NCBI GenBank assembly: GCA_963718315.1
Contig: CAVQZC010000003.1
Span: 124,001-188,000 of the forward strand
Direction of reading: 5' to 3'
DNA length: 64,000 nucleotides
From: CAVQZC01 sp963718315
GTDB lineage: Bacteria; Actinomycetota; Thermoleophilia; Gaiellales; JAICJC01
The stretch's first letter is position 1; each line of letters starts with the position of its first letter. Below the pieces are notes generated by a model. The model ran no database searches and had not been told where the DNA came from. It saw only the letters and a program-made list of their open reading frames with translations. The position numbers and the translations under genes are program-made. Below are positions 41,931 through 51,159 of this stretch, one piece after another.

Positions 41931-42979
41931 CTGGCGCCGTCCTGCGAGAGCACCTGCCGTCCCATGTAGACGCGGGCGTCGAGATCGTCGATGCCGCGGG
42001 CGAGGGTCGCGTGGACGATGAACCACTGCAGCGCGACCTTGAGCACGAACGGGGTCAGCAGCGGGTGGACGCCGGGGTGGTCGGCGGCGTCGAAGACGAA
42101 GGTGCGGGCGCCGTTGGCCTGCATGAACTCGAGCGTGCGCAGCGTCATCGCGCGCGACTCGTCGGTGCCGAGCACGACGGCGACGTCGGGCCGCTGCCGC
42201 TCCAGCGCCTCGGCGGGCCCGTGGCGGAACTCGCCGCTCTCGATCACCGAGCCGTTGATCCGCATGTTCTCCATGAACACGGTCAGCCCGAACTTGTAGG
42301 CAAGGCCGTAGAGCGGCCCTGCGCCGACGCAGTAGAGGAGGTCGGAGTCGCCCAGCCGCTCGGCCAGCTCGCGCCCCGGCTCGCGTGTCGACCGGAAGGC
42401 CTCGCCCACCTGTGCCGGCACCTCGGCCAGTCGCTCCATCAGCTCGGCTGCTTCCCGGTTGCCGTCCAGCCGGCCCCACTCCAGCGCGAGCAGGCTGACC
42501 GCCATCAGCGGCAGGCTGTAGAGCCCCGGCGAGTCGTAGGCGAACGTGTCGTCGGCCTCGCTGCCGATCGGCGAGTCGGCGTCGCGGACGAGCGCCACCG
42601 TGCGGGCGCCGCGCTCGCGCGCGAAGCGGAGCGCCGCCAGCGTGTCCTCGGTTGCGCCCGAGTAGGACGCGAGCACGACCAGTGACTCGGGGCCGAGCCG
42701 CCTGGGCGCACGCCAGATCAGGTCGTAGGAGAGGGCGACGTCGCTGGCTACCGGCGCGAACCTGTCGCACAGGTACTTGCCCGAGTACATGCTGGCCCAT
42801 GACCCGCCGCTGCCGACGAAGTAGACCGACTGGGTGCCCCGGCTGCGGGCGTCGGCCGCCAGTGCGCGGACGGCGTCTGCCTGCTCCTGGAGGAAGCGTC
42901 CGAGGTCAGCCTCGAGGTGGGGCGAGCTGAAGAGCTCGGAGGTCTGCGCCTGGGCGATCAGCTGCTCGAGGTCCGGCAT
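41921..42979 (-). CDS. frlB: SIS-domain fructosamine-6-phosphate deglycase, FrlB-like
   Basis: 352 residues with two SIS domains. VYFVGSGGSWASM and LASYSGATEDTL bind the sugar phosphate; VIESGEFRHGPAE carries the catalytic Glu/His and is nearly identical to the E. coli FrlB block; VVLGTDESRAMT and the TPFVLKV...W...YMGR C-terminus also follow FrlB. The enzyme splits fructoselysine 6-phosphate or relatives into glucose 6-phosphate and the free amine. First gene of the leftward operon; ATG 42979 lies only 24 bp from the divergent regulator start, within the operator/promoter region. Confidence 0.86.
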   Translation of the reverse strand: MPDLEQLIAQAQTSELFSSPHLEADLGRFLQEQADAVRALAADARSRGTQSVYFVGSGGSWASMYSGKYLCDRFAPVASDVALSYDLIWRAPRRLGPESLVVLASYSGATEDTLAALRFARERGARTVALVRDADSPIGSEADDTFAYDSPGLYSLPLMAVSLLALEWGRLDGNREAAELMERLAEVPAQVGEAFRSTREPGRELAERLGDSDLLYCVGAGPLYGLAYKFGLTVFMENMRINGSVIESGEFRHGPAEALERQRPDVAVVLGTDESRAMTLRTLEFMQANGARTFVFDAADHPGVHPLLTPFVLKVALQWFIVHATLARGIDDLDARVYMGRQVLSQDGARWP

Positions 42980-42980
42980 G

Positions 42981-43020
42981 TGATAACGCTATCATACCGC
43001 CTCATGACGGTCACGCTCAA
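42981..43020. promoter_or_regulatory. LacI-type operator and overlapping divergent promoters, probable leaderless transcripts
   Basis: TGATAACGCTATCA (42981-42994) is a 14-bp near-palindrome (12 of 14 match its reverse complement) with the central CG typical of LacI-family operators. Leftward promoter: TTGAGC (43015-43020 reverse) 18 bp from TATGAT (42991-42996 reverse), predicting a start a few bases before the frlB ATG. Rightward: TATCAT (42990-42995) predicts a start almost at the regulator ATG (43004). Bound regulator would cover both -10 boxes. Confidence 0.6.
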
Positions 43021-44002
43021 GGACGTCGCTCGGGTTGCCGGCCTGTCGCAGGCCACCGCGGCGCGTGCGCTCGGCGGGTACGGGTACGCGAGCCCGGATG
43101 CGGTCGAGCGCGCTTCCGACGCCGCGCGCCGCCTTGGATACACGCCCAACGGCGTGGCCCGGGCACTGGTCTCCCGCGCCACCCGGACGGTGGGGCTGGT
43201 GGTCGGCGATATCGAGAACCCCTTCTTCGCCGCGGCCGCCCGCGGCCTGGCCGACGCGCTCGAGGGCGAGGGCCATACCGTGCTGCTGGCCAACTCCGAC
43301 GAGCACCGGGCCGCGGAGCAGCGGGCGATCGAGGCCCTGCGCTCCCACCAGGTCGACGGGCTGGTGCTCGCCTCGGTCGGCCGCGCCGACGACCTGAACG
43401 CGATCGCCGCCTCCTCGCCGCTCGTCCTCCTCGATCGCAGCATCCGCGGCGTCCGCGCCGACTCCGTCACCGTCGACAACCGCGCCGGCGCCCGCCGCGC
43501 GGTGGAGCACCTGGTCACTCTCGGCCACCGCCGGATCGGGATCGTGTCTGACCACCCCTCGATCGCCTCCTCGGCCGAACGCCTGGCCGGCTACCGGAGG
43601 GCGCTGAAGGATGCGGGGCTACCCGACGATCCAGGGCTGGTATCGATCGGCGGCTCCACCCGCGAGGACGGCCATCGGGCTGCGCGTGCGCTGCTCGACC
43701 GCGCCGACCGGCCGACGGCGCTCTTCACGTCCAACAACTTCATGACCTACGGAGCGGTGCTGGCGCTCAGGGAGCTCGGCCTGTCGGTGCCGGGCGACGT
43801 CGCCCTGGTCGGGTTCGACGACCTCGACTGGACGGTCCTCGTCGACCCGCCGCTGACGGTCGTCAGCCAGCCCGTGGCCGAGCTGGGAGCGACCGCCGGG
43901 AGGCTGCTGCTCGCCCGGATCGGCGGCGACGAGTCCCCGCCGCGGCGGGTCCGGCTACCCGCCCATCTGATCGTCCGTGGCTCGTGCGGAGCGGTGCGGT
44001 GA
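43004..44002 (+). CDS. LacI-family transcriptional regulator
   Basis: 332 residues. The N-terminal helix-turn-helix and hinge read TLKDVARVAGLSQATAARAL and YTPNGVARAL, followed by a periplasmic-binding-protein-like effector domain (TVGLVVGDIENPFF; VLLDRSI; GHRRIGIVSD; PGDVALVGFDDLDW). It most likely represses both the frl operon and its own, binding the operator in the 24-bp gap to frlB. The inducer is probably a phosphorylated fructosamine or glucose-type sugar, by analogy with other sugar regulators. Its stop overlaps the GTG of the M20 gene. Confidence 0.93.
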   Translation: MTVTLKDVARVAGLSQATAARALGGYGYASPDAVERASDAARRLGYTPNGVARALVSRATRTVGLVVGDIENPFFAAAARGLADALEGEGHTVLLANSDEHRAAEQRAIEALRSHQVDGLVLASVGRADDLNAIAASSPLVLLDRSIRGVRADSVTVDNRAGARRAVEHLVTLGHRRIGIVSDHPSIASSAERLAGYRRALKDAGLPDDPGLVSIGGSTREDGHRAARALLDRADRPTALFTSNNFMTYGAVLALRELGLSVPGDVALVGFDDLDWTVLVDPPLTVVSQPVAELGATAGRLLLARIGGDESPPRRVRLPAHLIVRGSCGAVR

Positions 44003-45132
44003 GCGAGCTCGTCGAGCTGCTGTCGGAGCTGGTCGCGGTCGACTCGACCAACCCTGACCTGGTGGCGGGAGGTGCCGGCGAGGCCGAGATCGGCCGCCTG
44101 CTGGCCGCCCGGCTGGCGGCCGCGGGGTTGGAGGTGGACTGCTGGGATGTCGCTCCCGGCCGCCCGAACGTGGTCGGCCGGCTTGCCGGCACCGGCGGTG
44201 GGCGCTCGCTGATGCTGTTCGGGCACATGGACGTGGTGGGAGCCGACCCCGGCCAGTTCACGCCCCAGCTGCGGGACGGTCGGCTGCACGGCCGCGGCGC
44301 CGTGGACATGAAGGGGGGCATCGCAGCCTGCGTCGCCGCGCTGGAGCGACTGGCGGCCGGTGCCCCGCTCGCCGGAGACGTCCTGGCGGCCTTCGTCAGC
44401 GATGAGGAGTGGGGCAGCGTGGGCGCCGAGGCGCTGGTCGGCCGCCACCGGGCCGACGCGTCGGTGCTCGCCGAACCGTCGAACCTCGAGATCGTCGACG
44501 CGCACGGCGGCTTTGCCTGGTTCGACATCACCAGCACGGGCGTCGATGCCGCCGGCTGGGAGGCCGAGATCGGCGTCGATGCCATCTCCCTCCTGGCTCC
44601 TGTGCTGAGCGGCATCGGGGAGCTCGACGCCGCGCTCGCTGGGGCGGCCACCGAACGCTGGGGGCGGCCGTCGGTGCACGCCTCGACCATCCGCGGAGGC
44701 CACACCTACCCGGCTTACCCCGGCACCTGTCAGCTGTCGGTCGAGCGGTGCCTGGTGCCGGGCGAGTCGGTGGCGCACTCGCAGTTCGAGATCGAGGAGC
44801 TGCTGCGCCGCGCTCGCAGCGCCGACGCCAGGTTCCAGGGTTCCTACCGCACTGTCATCGCGCGCGAGCCGATGGTGCTTGCGGAGGGTGAGCCGGTGGT
44901 GGCCGAGCTGGCCGCCGTCGCAGAGCAGGTGCTGGGCCGCTCGGTACCCCGGCGCTGCGACATCGGCTGGGGCGACTCCGGGCTGCTGGTCGAGGCCGGC
45001 GTCCCTTGCGTGACCTTCGGGCCGATCGGCGGCGGCGAGCACACGGCCGACGAGTGGGTCGACCTCGAATCTGTGGAGCGCTGCGCCGAGATCTACGAGC
45101 TGGTCGCCCGGTCGTTCTGTAGCGGCCGGTAG
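43999..45132 (+). CDS. M20-family zinc amidohydrolase/deacylase (ArgE/DapE-like)
   Basis: 377 residues. Zinc and catalytic motifs: LMLFGHMDVV (His, Asp), GRGAVDMKGG (bridging Asp), SDEEWGSVGA (catalytic Glu-Glu) and a late His in GGGEHTADEW. The central dimerisation domain is present. GTG 43999 overlaps the LacI stop (GTGA). In this regulon it could hydrolyse an N-acyl, peptide or carbamoyl bond on the imported compound before or after deglycation. Substrate is inferred only from context. Confidence 0.88.
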   Translation: MSELVELLSELVAVDSTNPDLVAGGAGEAEIGRLLAARLAAAGLEVDCWDVAPGRPNVVGRLAGTGGGRSLMLFGHMDVVGADPGQFTPQLRDGRLHGRGAVDMKGGIAACVAALERLAAGAPLAGDVLAAFVSDEEWGSVGAEALVGRHRADASVLAEPSNLEIVDAHGGFAWFDITSTGVDAAGWEAEIGVDAISLLAPVLSGIGELDAALAGAATERWGRPSVHASTIRGGHTYPAYPGTCQLSVERCLVPGESVAHSQFEIEELLRRARSADARFQGSYRTVIAREPMVLAEGEPVVAELAAVAEQVLGRSVPRRCDIGWGDSGLLVEAGVPCVTFGPIGGGEHTADEWVDLESVERCAEIYELVARSFCSGR

Positions 45133-45145
45133 CATCGCGCCCACG

Positions 45146-47663
45146 ATGCCGAGGGATCCACGCCACGACATCCTGTTCGAGCCGGTGCAGATCGGCCCCA
45201 AGACGCTGCGCAACCGCTTCTACCAGGTGCCTCACTGCACCGGCTTCGGGGTCGAGAAGCCGTGGTCGCAGTCACGGCACCGGGCGGTCAAGGCCGAGGG
45301 CGGCTGGGCAGCGGTCTGTACCGAGTACTGCGCCGTCAACGCCGAGTCGGACGAGACGCCGTACGTCGCGGCACGGCTGTGGGACGACCACGACGTGCGC
45401 ATGCTCTCGGTGATGTGCGACGAGGCGCACGCCGAGGGGTCGCTGGCGGGGATCGAGCTCGGCCATACCGGCGTGCAGGCCGAGAACTCCGAGTCGCGGC
45501 TGGCGTCGGTCGGCCCGTCGCAGCTCGCCAGCGACTTTGCGACCGGGGTCGTGCCCAAGGAGATGACGAGGTCCGACCTGCGAAGGCTGGTCGACGACTG
45601 GGCGCTGGCGGCCCGCCGCTCACGTGACGCTGGGTTCGACATCGTCTACGCCTACGGCGGCCACACCTACCTACTTGGTCAGTTCCTCTCGCCCCACTAC
45701 AACCGCCGCACCGACGCCTACGGCGGGTCGCTGGCCAACCGGGCGCGGATCTGGCTGGAGGTGCTGGAGGCGATCCGCGACGCCGTCGGCGACGAGTGCG
45801 CGATCGCCTGCCGGGTCGCCGTCGACCGACTCGGCGCGCTGGGGGTCGACCTCGACGAGGGCCTCGAGTTCGTCCGCCTGGCCGACCACCTGGTCGACCT
45901 GTGGGACGTCAACGTCGGCTCCATCGGCGAGTGGGCGAAGGACTCCGGGCCGTCACGGTTCTTCGACGAGGGCTGGCAGTTCGAGAGCACGAAGCGCGTC
46001 CGCGAGGCGACCGCCAAGCCGATCGTCGGCGTCGCCCGGCTGACCGATCCCGACCTGATGGCCTCGATCATCCGCACCGGGCTGTGGGACCTGATCGGAG
46101 CCGCTCGCCCCTCGATCGCCGACCCGTTCCTGCCCACCAAGATCGACGAGGGCCGGCTGGACGAGATCCGCGAGTGCATCGGCTGCAACGTCTGCATCTC
46201 GAAGGCGGACAGCCGCCGTCACCTGGGCTGTACCCAGAACCCGACTGCGGGCGAGGAGTACCGGCGTGGGTGGCATCCCGAGCGGTTCCACCCGGTGAAG
46301 GATCCCGACCTGGACGCACTGGTCGTCGGCGGCGGCCCGGCCGGGATGGAGTGCGCGATCGTGCTTGCCAAGCGCGGCGTGCGCCGTGTTCGGCTGGTGG
46401 AGCGGGCGACCGCTGCTCGGCGGCCACCTGGGGCTGGTCACGCGCCTGCCGGGGCTGGGCGAGTGGGGGCGGGTGGTCGCCCACCGGATGGTGCAGCTGC
46501 GCCGGCTGCCCGCGGTCGAGCTGGTCACGGACACCGAGCTGGACGAGGCGGCGATCCGCGCCGACGGGGCGGACGTGGTGGTGGTCGCGACCGGCGCCCA
46601 CTGGGCGCGCGACGGCCTGAACGGGTTCACGCGCGGGCCGATCCCCGGGGCCGACGCCGACCTACCCTGGGTGCTGACGCCCGAGCAGGTGGTGCTCGAG
46701 GGCAAGCGGCCGCCGGGCGGGCGGGTCGTGGTCTTCGACGGCGAGGGCTACTTCACCGCCAGCGCGGTGGCCGAGCTGCTGGCCGCGGAGGGCGCGCAGG
46801 TCGAGTTCGTGACCGGCTACGAGACCGTCGCGCCGTTCTGCGCCGAGACGCTGGAGGACGCGCTGGTCAAGCAGCGGCTCCATGAGCTGGGCGTCGGCAT
46901 CCGCCGCGGGGTGAGCGTCACGGCGATCCGCGAGGGCGTGATCGAGTGCGAGGACGAGTTCGGCGACGCATTCGAGCTGGCCTGCGACGGCATCGTGCTG
47001 GCCACTCAGCGGGTGTCGCGCGATGGGCTCTTCCACGCGCTGGAGGGCTCCCGCGAGCGGCTCTACCGGATCGGCGACTGCGTCGCCCCGCGCCTGATCG
47101 CAGAGGCGGTGTTCGACGGCCACCGGCTGGCCCGCGAGATCGACGCCGCGGATCCGGAGGTGGCGCTGCCGTACCTGCGCGAGCGCCCGATGATGGAGAC
47201 GCCCGCTGCGGCCGACTATGGCGCTCCGGCGGCGTTGGCGGGCCGGCCGGATCCCCAGCCCAGATCGGTGCGGATGCTCGACCCGGCCGCTGCGGCGGAG
47301 ATTGCGGCGCTGCTCCGGGACGCGGACAGCGACGTCGTCATCTGCGCCGGTCGCGGCGCCGACCTGACCGCGGTCCGCAACCTCGCGGGCCGGTACGGCG
47401 CCCGGCTGGCGGTGTCACGTCCGCACGTGGAGGCGGGACGCGCGACCCGCGCCGAGCTGGTCGGAGCCTCCTCCGAGACGGTCGCGCCTCGCGTGTACCT
47501 GGCGCTGGGCGTCTCCGGCGCTCTGCCCCACCTGATCGGGATGCACGGAAGCGGCACCGTGGTCGCGGTGAACCGCGATCCCGACGCGCGGATCTTCGAC
47601 TACGCCGACGTCGGTGTGGTGGGCGACTCGGCCGGGCTGGTCGAGGCGCTCGCGGCACTCTGA
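45146..47663 (+). CDS. Trimethylamine-dehydrogenase-type flavoprotein fused to an ETF-alpha FAD domain (one frameshift)
   Basis: About 838 residues. Residues 1-~730 follow trimethylamine dehydrogenase: Cys31 (VPHC) for 6-S-cysteinyl FMN, Tyr61 in TEYC, Tyr/His in YAYGGH, Trp and Asp in GEWAKD, the 4Fe-4S block CIGCNVC...C, Trp in RRGWHPE, then the two nucleotide-binding domains. The substrate-bowl Trp of TMADH after GIEL is replaced by Gly, so the amine may differ. The last ~110 residues read as the ETF-alpha C-terminal FAD domain (YLALGVSGALPHLIGM; VAVNRDPDARIF; ADVGVVGD). One extra C near 46408 breaks the frame. It follows the M20 gene by 13 bp. Confidence 0.85.
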
Positions 47664-48820
47664 CGGAGGATCTCGCCGGCGGCGCGGACGCCGCTTCGCA
47701 GGGCGCCCTCCATGGTGGCGAACCAGACGCCCTCGGTGTGCTCGCCGGCGAAGGCCAGCGCTCCCACTGGCTCGGCACGGAGACGAGCGTCGGCCGCGGA
47801 CGCGCCGGTCGAGTAGGCGCCTTCCGGCCAGGTGGAGAGCACCTCGCCGTCTGCCAGTTCGAGCTCGGGCCGCAATGCCGCCACACGGGCCCGGTAGGTG
47901 GCCGCCCCGCGGTCGACCTGCAGCGCCTCCACGGCGGGCGCCGAGCCTGCAAACGCACTGACGACGGGCGCCACCGGGCCTCCGTCGCGCGCCGTCCACG
48001 TCCAGAAGCGCTCGGGCACGCTGAGCACGGAGCTGGGCTCGGGGACGGCCTGCAACGGGACGAACAGCTTGGCGGCGTCGCCGTAGACCACGCGGGCCAG
48101 CGTCTCGCGTTTCCAGTCAGGCAACGGCGGATCGAACTCGATCGCCTCCGTTGCCTTCGCCGGCACCGCCACCACGCACGCGTCGACCGCGAGCGAGCCG
48201 TCGATCCGGACGGCCGCGGCCGTGTGCTCGACGCGCCTGACGGGCGTCGACAGGTGCACCCGATCGCCGAGCTCCTCGGCGAGCCGATCGGCAATCCGCT
48301 GGTTTCCGCCGGCCACCCGCCGCGCCTCGGTGTCGGCGAACAGCTCGCCGAGCTCGCGGACGGCGGTCGCCGACAGGCGGTCGGTCGGATGCGCGTAGCT
48401 GACCGCGATCCGGCAGGCAATCAGCTCGCGGGCGCCTGCGGGGATTGGCAGGCGCGCCAGCAGCTGGTCGACCGTCAGGCCGTCTCCCTGCCCGGACTCG
48501 ACGGCCGCTGCGACCGCCGTTGTGGCGGCGTCGAGCTCCTCGGGGGTCGTCCCGATGCCGCCGCGTGGCTCCCGGCGCGTGAAGCTCATGCCCATCGGCT
48601 CCAGCTCGAGGCCGAGCCGCGCCGCCATCTCCGGCACCGCTGTGTATCCCGCCGTGACGAACTCGGCACCCATCTCGATCCGGGCGCCGTTCGGGGCATG
48701 GGACGTCCAGACCCGGCCGCCGACGCGGTCGCGGGCGTCCAGCACGGTCACATCCGCGCCGCCACGCGCCAGCGCATCCGCCGCCGCCAGCCCTGCAAAC
48801 CCCGCCCCGATCACGCACAC
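47600..48820 (-). CDS. FAD-dependent amine oxidase (MAO-like)
   Basis: 406 residues. The N-terminal dinucleotide motif VIGAGFAGLAAADAL, then VLDARDRVGGRV, and the C-terminal FAGEHTEGVWFATMEGALRSG (abbreviated) are those of the flavin monoamine oxidase family. It oxidises primary or secondary amines to imines. GTG 48820 is the first plausible start, 25 bp after the aldose epimerase stop. The 3' end overlaps the end of the TMADH-ETF gene by 64 bp on the other strand, a tight convergence. It may take part in amine breakdown with the neighbouring regulon. Confidence 0.86.
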   Translation of the reverse strand: MCVIGAGFAGLAAADALARGGADVTVLDARDRVGGRVWTSHAPNGARIEMGAEFVTAGYTAVPEMAARLGLELEPMGMSFTRREPRGGIGTTPEELDAATTAVAAAVESGQGDGLTVDQLLARLPIPAGARELIACRIAVSYAHPTDRLSATAVRELGELFADTEARRVAGGNQRIADRLAEELGDRVHLSTPVRRVEHTAAAVRIDGSLAVDACVVAVPAKATEAIEFDPPLPDWKRETLARVVYGDAAKLFVPLQAVPEPSSVLSVPERFWTWTARDGGPVAPVVSAFAGSAPAVEALQVDRGAATYRARVAALRPELELADGEVLSTWPEGAYSTGASAADARLRAEPVGALAFAGEHTEGVWFATMEGALRSGVRAAGEILRQSAASASTSPAESPTTPTSA

Positions 48821-48845
48821 ACGCGCACGGCGGTCAGTATTCCAC

Positions 48846-49742
48846 TCAGCCGACCTCGATCTCGAACGCCGCTCGGTGCTCCTCGCCGGCCTCCAGGATG
48901 TGCAGGCCATCGCCGGTGGCCAGCGCATTGGTCGGCGCCGTCATCGGCTCGTAGCAGACCACCTCGGGGTCGGGCGGGGCCCAGACCTGCGCGAACCGGT
49001 AGCCCTCCAGCCAGCGGACGGTGAGGCGAAGCCCGCCGCCGGCCAGCACGAACTCCGCGCCGTCCGGGATGTCGGCGTAGCCGTCGTCGTAGGTCCTGCC
49101 GGCCAGCGGCCCGGACGGGATCGGCGCCTGCTCCAGCTCTCCCGTCGGCAAGGCGAGGTGGTCGGTGGCGATGTGGGTGGTCACGGGCGCGTCGATCTCC
49201 CAGTCGTCGCGTGGGACGTCAGGGAGGTGGAGGTAGGGGTGGTAGCCGAAGCTGACCGGAACCGCCCCCTCATCGTGTGCGCGCACGGTGGTTTCGATGC
49301 GCAGCGCCGAGTCGGTGAGGGTAGCGGTCACCGTGACCGTGTGGCGGAAAGGGAAGCACGCCGAGAGCGCCGGGCTGTGGTCGCTTAGGAGCTCCGCCCG
49401 CAACCAGCCCAGCGAGGCTTCCTTCACCTCGAACGGCAGCTCAGCGGGGATCACCCCGTGGATGGGAGTGCCGTTCCCGTCGGCTTTCTGCATGGGGCTG
49501 GAGGCGTCTGCGACCACGTCACGACCGGCGACCCTGTGGACGCCTGACGCCAGCCGGTTGGCCCACGGATAGAGCAGCGGGATGCCCATCGTCGAGCCGC
49601 CGGCGTAGCCGTCGAGGCCGCCCCGCAACACGAGCAGCTCCCGGTTCCGATGCTTCAGGGAGCACCCCACCATCGCCAGCTGGGGAGCGAAGGTTGCCTC
49701 CAGCTCTCGGGACGGGGAGACCACCTTGCGCAGCTCCGTCAT
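48846..49742 (-). CDS. Aldose 1-epimerase family protein
   Basis: 298 residues, beta-sandwich mutarotase. Family blocks: MGIPLLYPWANR, PIHGVI with the first His, VSFGYHPYLHL with the second catalytic His, and VCYEPMTAPTNA with the catalytic Glu. It would convert sugar anomers or glucose-6-phosphate-type aldoses. It sits with the amine oxidase in a leftward unit close to the fructosamine regulon and 4 bp from rsgA. Confidence 0.9.
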   Translation of the reverse strand: MTELRKVVSPSRELEATFAPQLAMVGCSLKHRNRELLVLRGGLDGYAGGSTMGIPLLYPWANRLASGVHRVAGRDVVADASSPMQKADGNGTPIHGVIPAELPFEVKEASLGWLRAELLSDHSPALSACFPFRHTVTVTATLTDSALRIETTVRAHDEGAVPVSFGYHPYLHLPDVPRDDWEIDAPVTTHIATDHLALPTGELEQAPIPSGPLAGRTYDDGYADIPDGAEFVLAGGGLRLTVRWLEGYRFAQVWAPPDPEVVCYEPMTAPTNALATGDGLHILEAGEEHRAAFEIEVG

Positions 49743-49746
49743 CTGT

Positions 49747-50811
49747 TCACTCCCGCTTCGTTTGGTTGCTCTGGCGCATGGCCCGGCTCTGGGTGCGCCA
49801 GCGCCGGCGTTCGTCGGCCTGCGCGCGGGCGTCCTGCTTGAGGGCCTGGTGCCTCAGCTCGCGCTCGAGTTTGCGGTAGCTTGCCAGCCGCTCGGCGGGC
49901 AGCGTCCCGGCGCGGATCGCTTCCCTTACAGCGCACCCCGGTTCCTGTTCGTGCGTGCAGTCACGGAACTTGCAGTCGCCGGCGAGCTGCTCGACGTCTG
50001 CGAACGTCTGCGCCAGCCCGTCGCCGTCGTTCCACAGCGACACCGACCGCATGCCCGGCGTGTCGATCACCAGCGCCCCACTGGGCAGCAGGATCAGCTC
50101 CCGGTGCGTGGTCGTGTGGCGGCCACGGCCGTCACGGTCGCGGATCTCGCTGACCTTCTGCAGGTCCTCGCCGGCCAGGGCGTTCACCAGGGTCGACTTG
50201 CCGGCTCCGGACATACCCAGCAGGGCGGCGGTGGTGCCCGGCTGGAGGTGGGCCTGGAGCAGCTCCATTCCCGCGCCGGTAGGGGCGCTGATCGCGATCA
50301 CGGGGACGCCGAATGTCACCGACTCCACCTCGGCCACGATCGGCGCCAGATCATCGGACAGGTCGGCCTTGGTCAGGACGACGATCGGCGCGGCGCCGCT
50401 CTGCCACGCCAGCGTCAGGTAGCGCTCGATCCGCCGTAGGCTGATTCGCTGGTCGACGCCGTTCAGCACCAGCACGGCGTCCATGTTGGCGGCGACCACC
50501 TGCTGAATGGTCTCGTCGCCCGCCGCGCCCCGGATGAACTGGGTGCGACGCGGCAAGACCTCGCGGATGACTACGCCGTCCTGGTCGCTGCCCAGCTCGA
50601 TCGCGACCCAGTCGCCGACCACTGCCTGCGCTTCGCCGTGTGTCGCGAGCGCCCGCACCGGGCCCTCGGCGGTCAGTACGGTGCAGGCGCCGCGGTCGAC
50701 CCGGGCGACCCGCCCGCAGAGCAGGCCGCGCGCGGCGTAGGCCGCGACGTCCTGTTCCATGTCCTCGCGCAGGCCTAGTGCCGCCAGCGCCGAGGTATCT
50801 GCTTCCTTCAC
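49747..50811 (-). CDS. rsgA: Ribosome small-subunit maturation GTPase RsgA
   Basis: 354 residues. N-terminal OB domain (GRVARVDRG; VGDWVAIE), circularly permuted GTPase order with LTKAD (G4), LLGMSGAGKSTLVNAL (G1) and DTPGMRS (G3), and a C-terminal zinc knuckle C-x4-C-T-H-x5-GC (CKFRDCTHEQEPGC). It checks 30S maturation. GTG 50811 has GGAG seven bases upstream. Confidence 0.94.
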   Translation of the reverse strand: MKEADTSALAALGLREDMEQDVAAYAARGLLCGRVARVDRGACTVLTAEGPVRALATHGEAQAVVGDWVAIELGSDQDGVVIREVLPRRTQFIRGAAGDETIQQVVAANMDAVLVLNGVDQRISLRRIERYLTLAWQSGAAPIVVLTKADLSDDLAPIVAEVESVTFGVPVIAISAPTGAGMELLQAHLQPGTTAALLGMSGAGKSTLVNALAGEDLQKVSEIRDRDGRGRHTTTHRELILLPSGALVIDTPGMRSVSLWNDGDGLAQTFADVEQLAGDCKFRDCTHEQEPGCAVREAIRAGTLPAERLASYRKLERELRHQALKQDARAQADERRRWRTQSRAMRQSNQTKRE

Positions 50812-51159
50812 GTGTGGTCTCCGTCGGAGGGGAACCGTCGCCGATTCCAGGTGACCCTCCGCGGGTCGTCGACGGCGATCGTCAGGCGTCGCTCCACCGG
50901 CGGAGGTGCGGTACGTGGGGACGAGCTGACAGATTCTTGGCCATGGTGTACCGCCTCCTTCCAGGTGGGCTGAGTGGGCAGATCCGGGGGAAAGTGTAGC
51001 AACGGGTACCTGCGCATGCCCGCCGGGGCACCCGCTACCGTGCCGACTTCGCTCCACATAGACCGCGCCGGCGGGGTCGCCGGTTACTGCGGTCTGCGTC
51101 CCTGGGCTCCCGGAGGTGACAGCTCCGCGGAGGGCGCAGTTCTGTCCCCGAGAAGGAGG
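50812..51159 (+). promoter_or_regulatory. Intergenic leader with local stems upstream of transglycosylase gene
   Basis: About 350 bp without a coding frame between divergent rsgA and the transglycosylase gene. A hairpin TGCCC-GCCG-GGGCA lies near 51018-51031. Closer to the gene, CTGCG at about 51096 can pair with CGCAG at about 51136, enclosing GGAG/CTCC. The end is AAGGAGG directly before ATG 51160. Leaders of Rpf-type genes in actinobacteria often carry a c-di-AMP riboswitch, but I could not find its conserved core here. Confidence 0.35.

Noticed and set aside
50812..51159. c-di-AMP (ydaO) riboswitch before the Rpf-like gene
   Set aside because: The location fits but I could not find the conserved core sequence; only weak local stems are seen.
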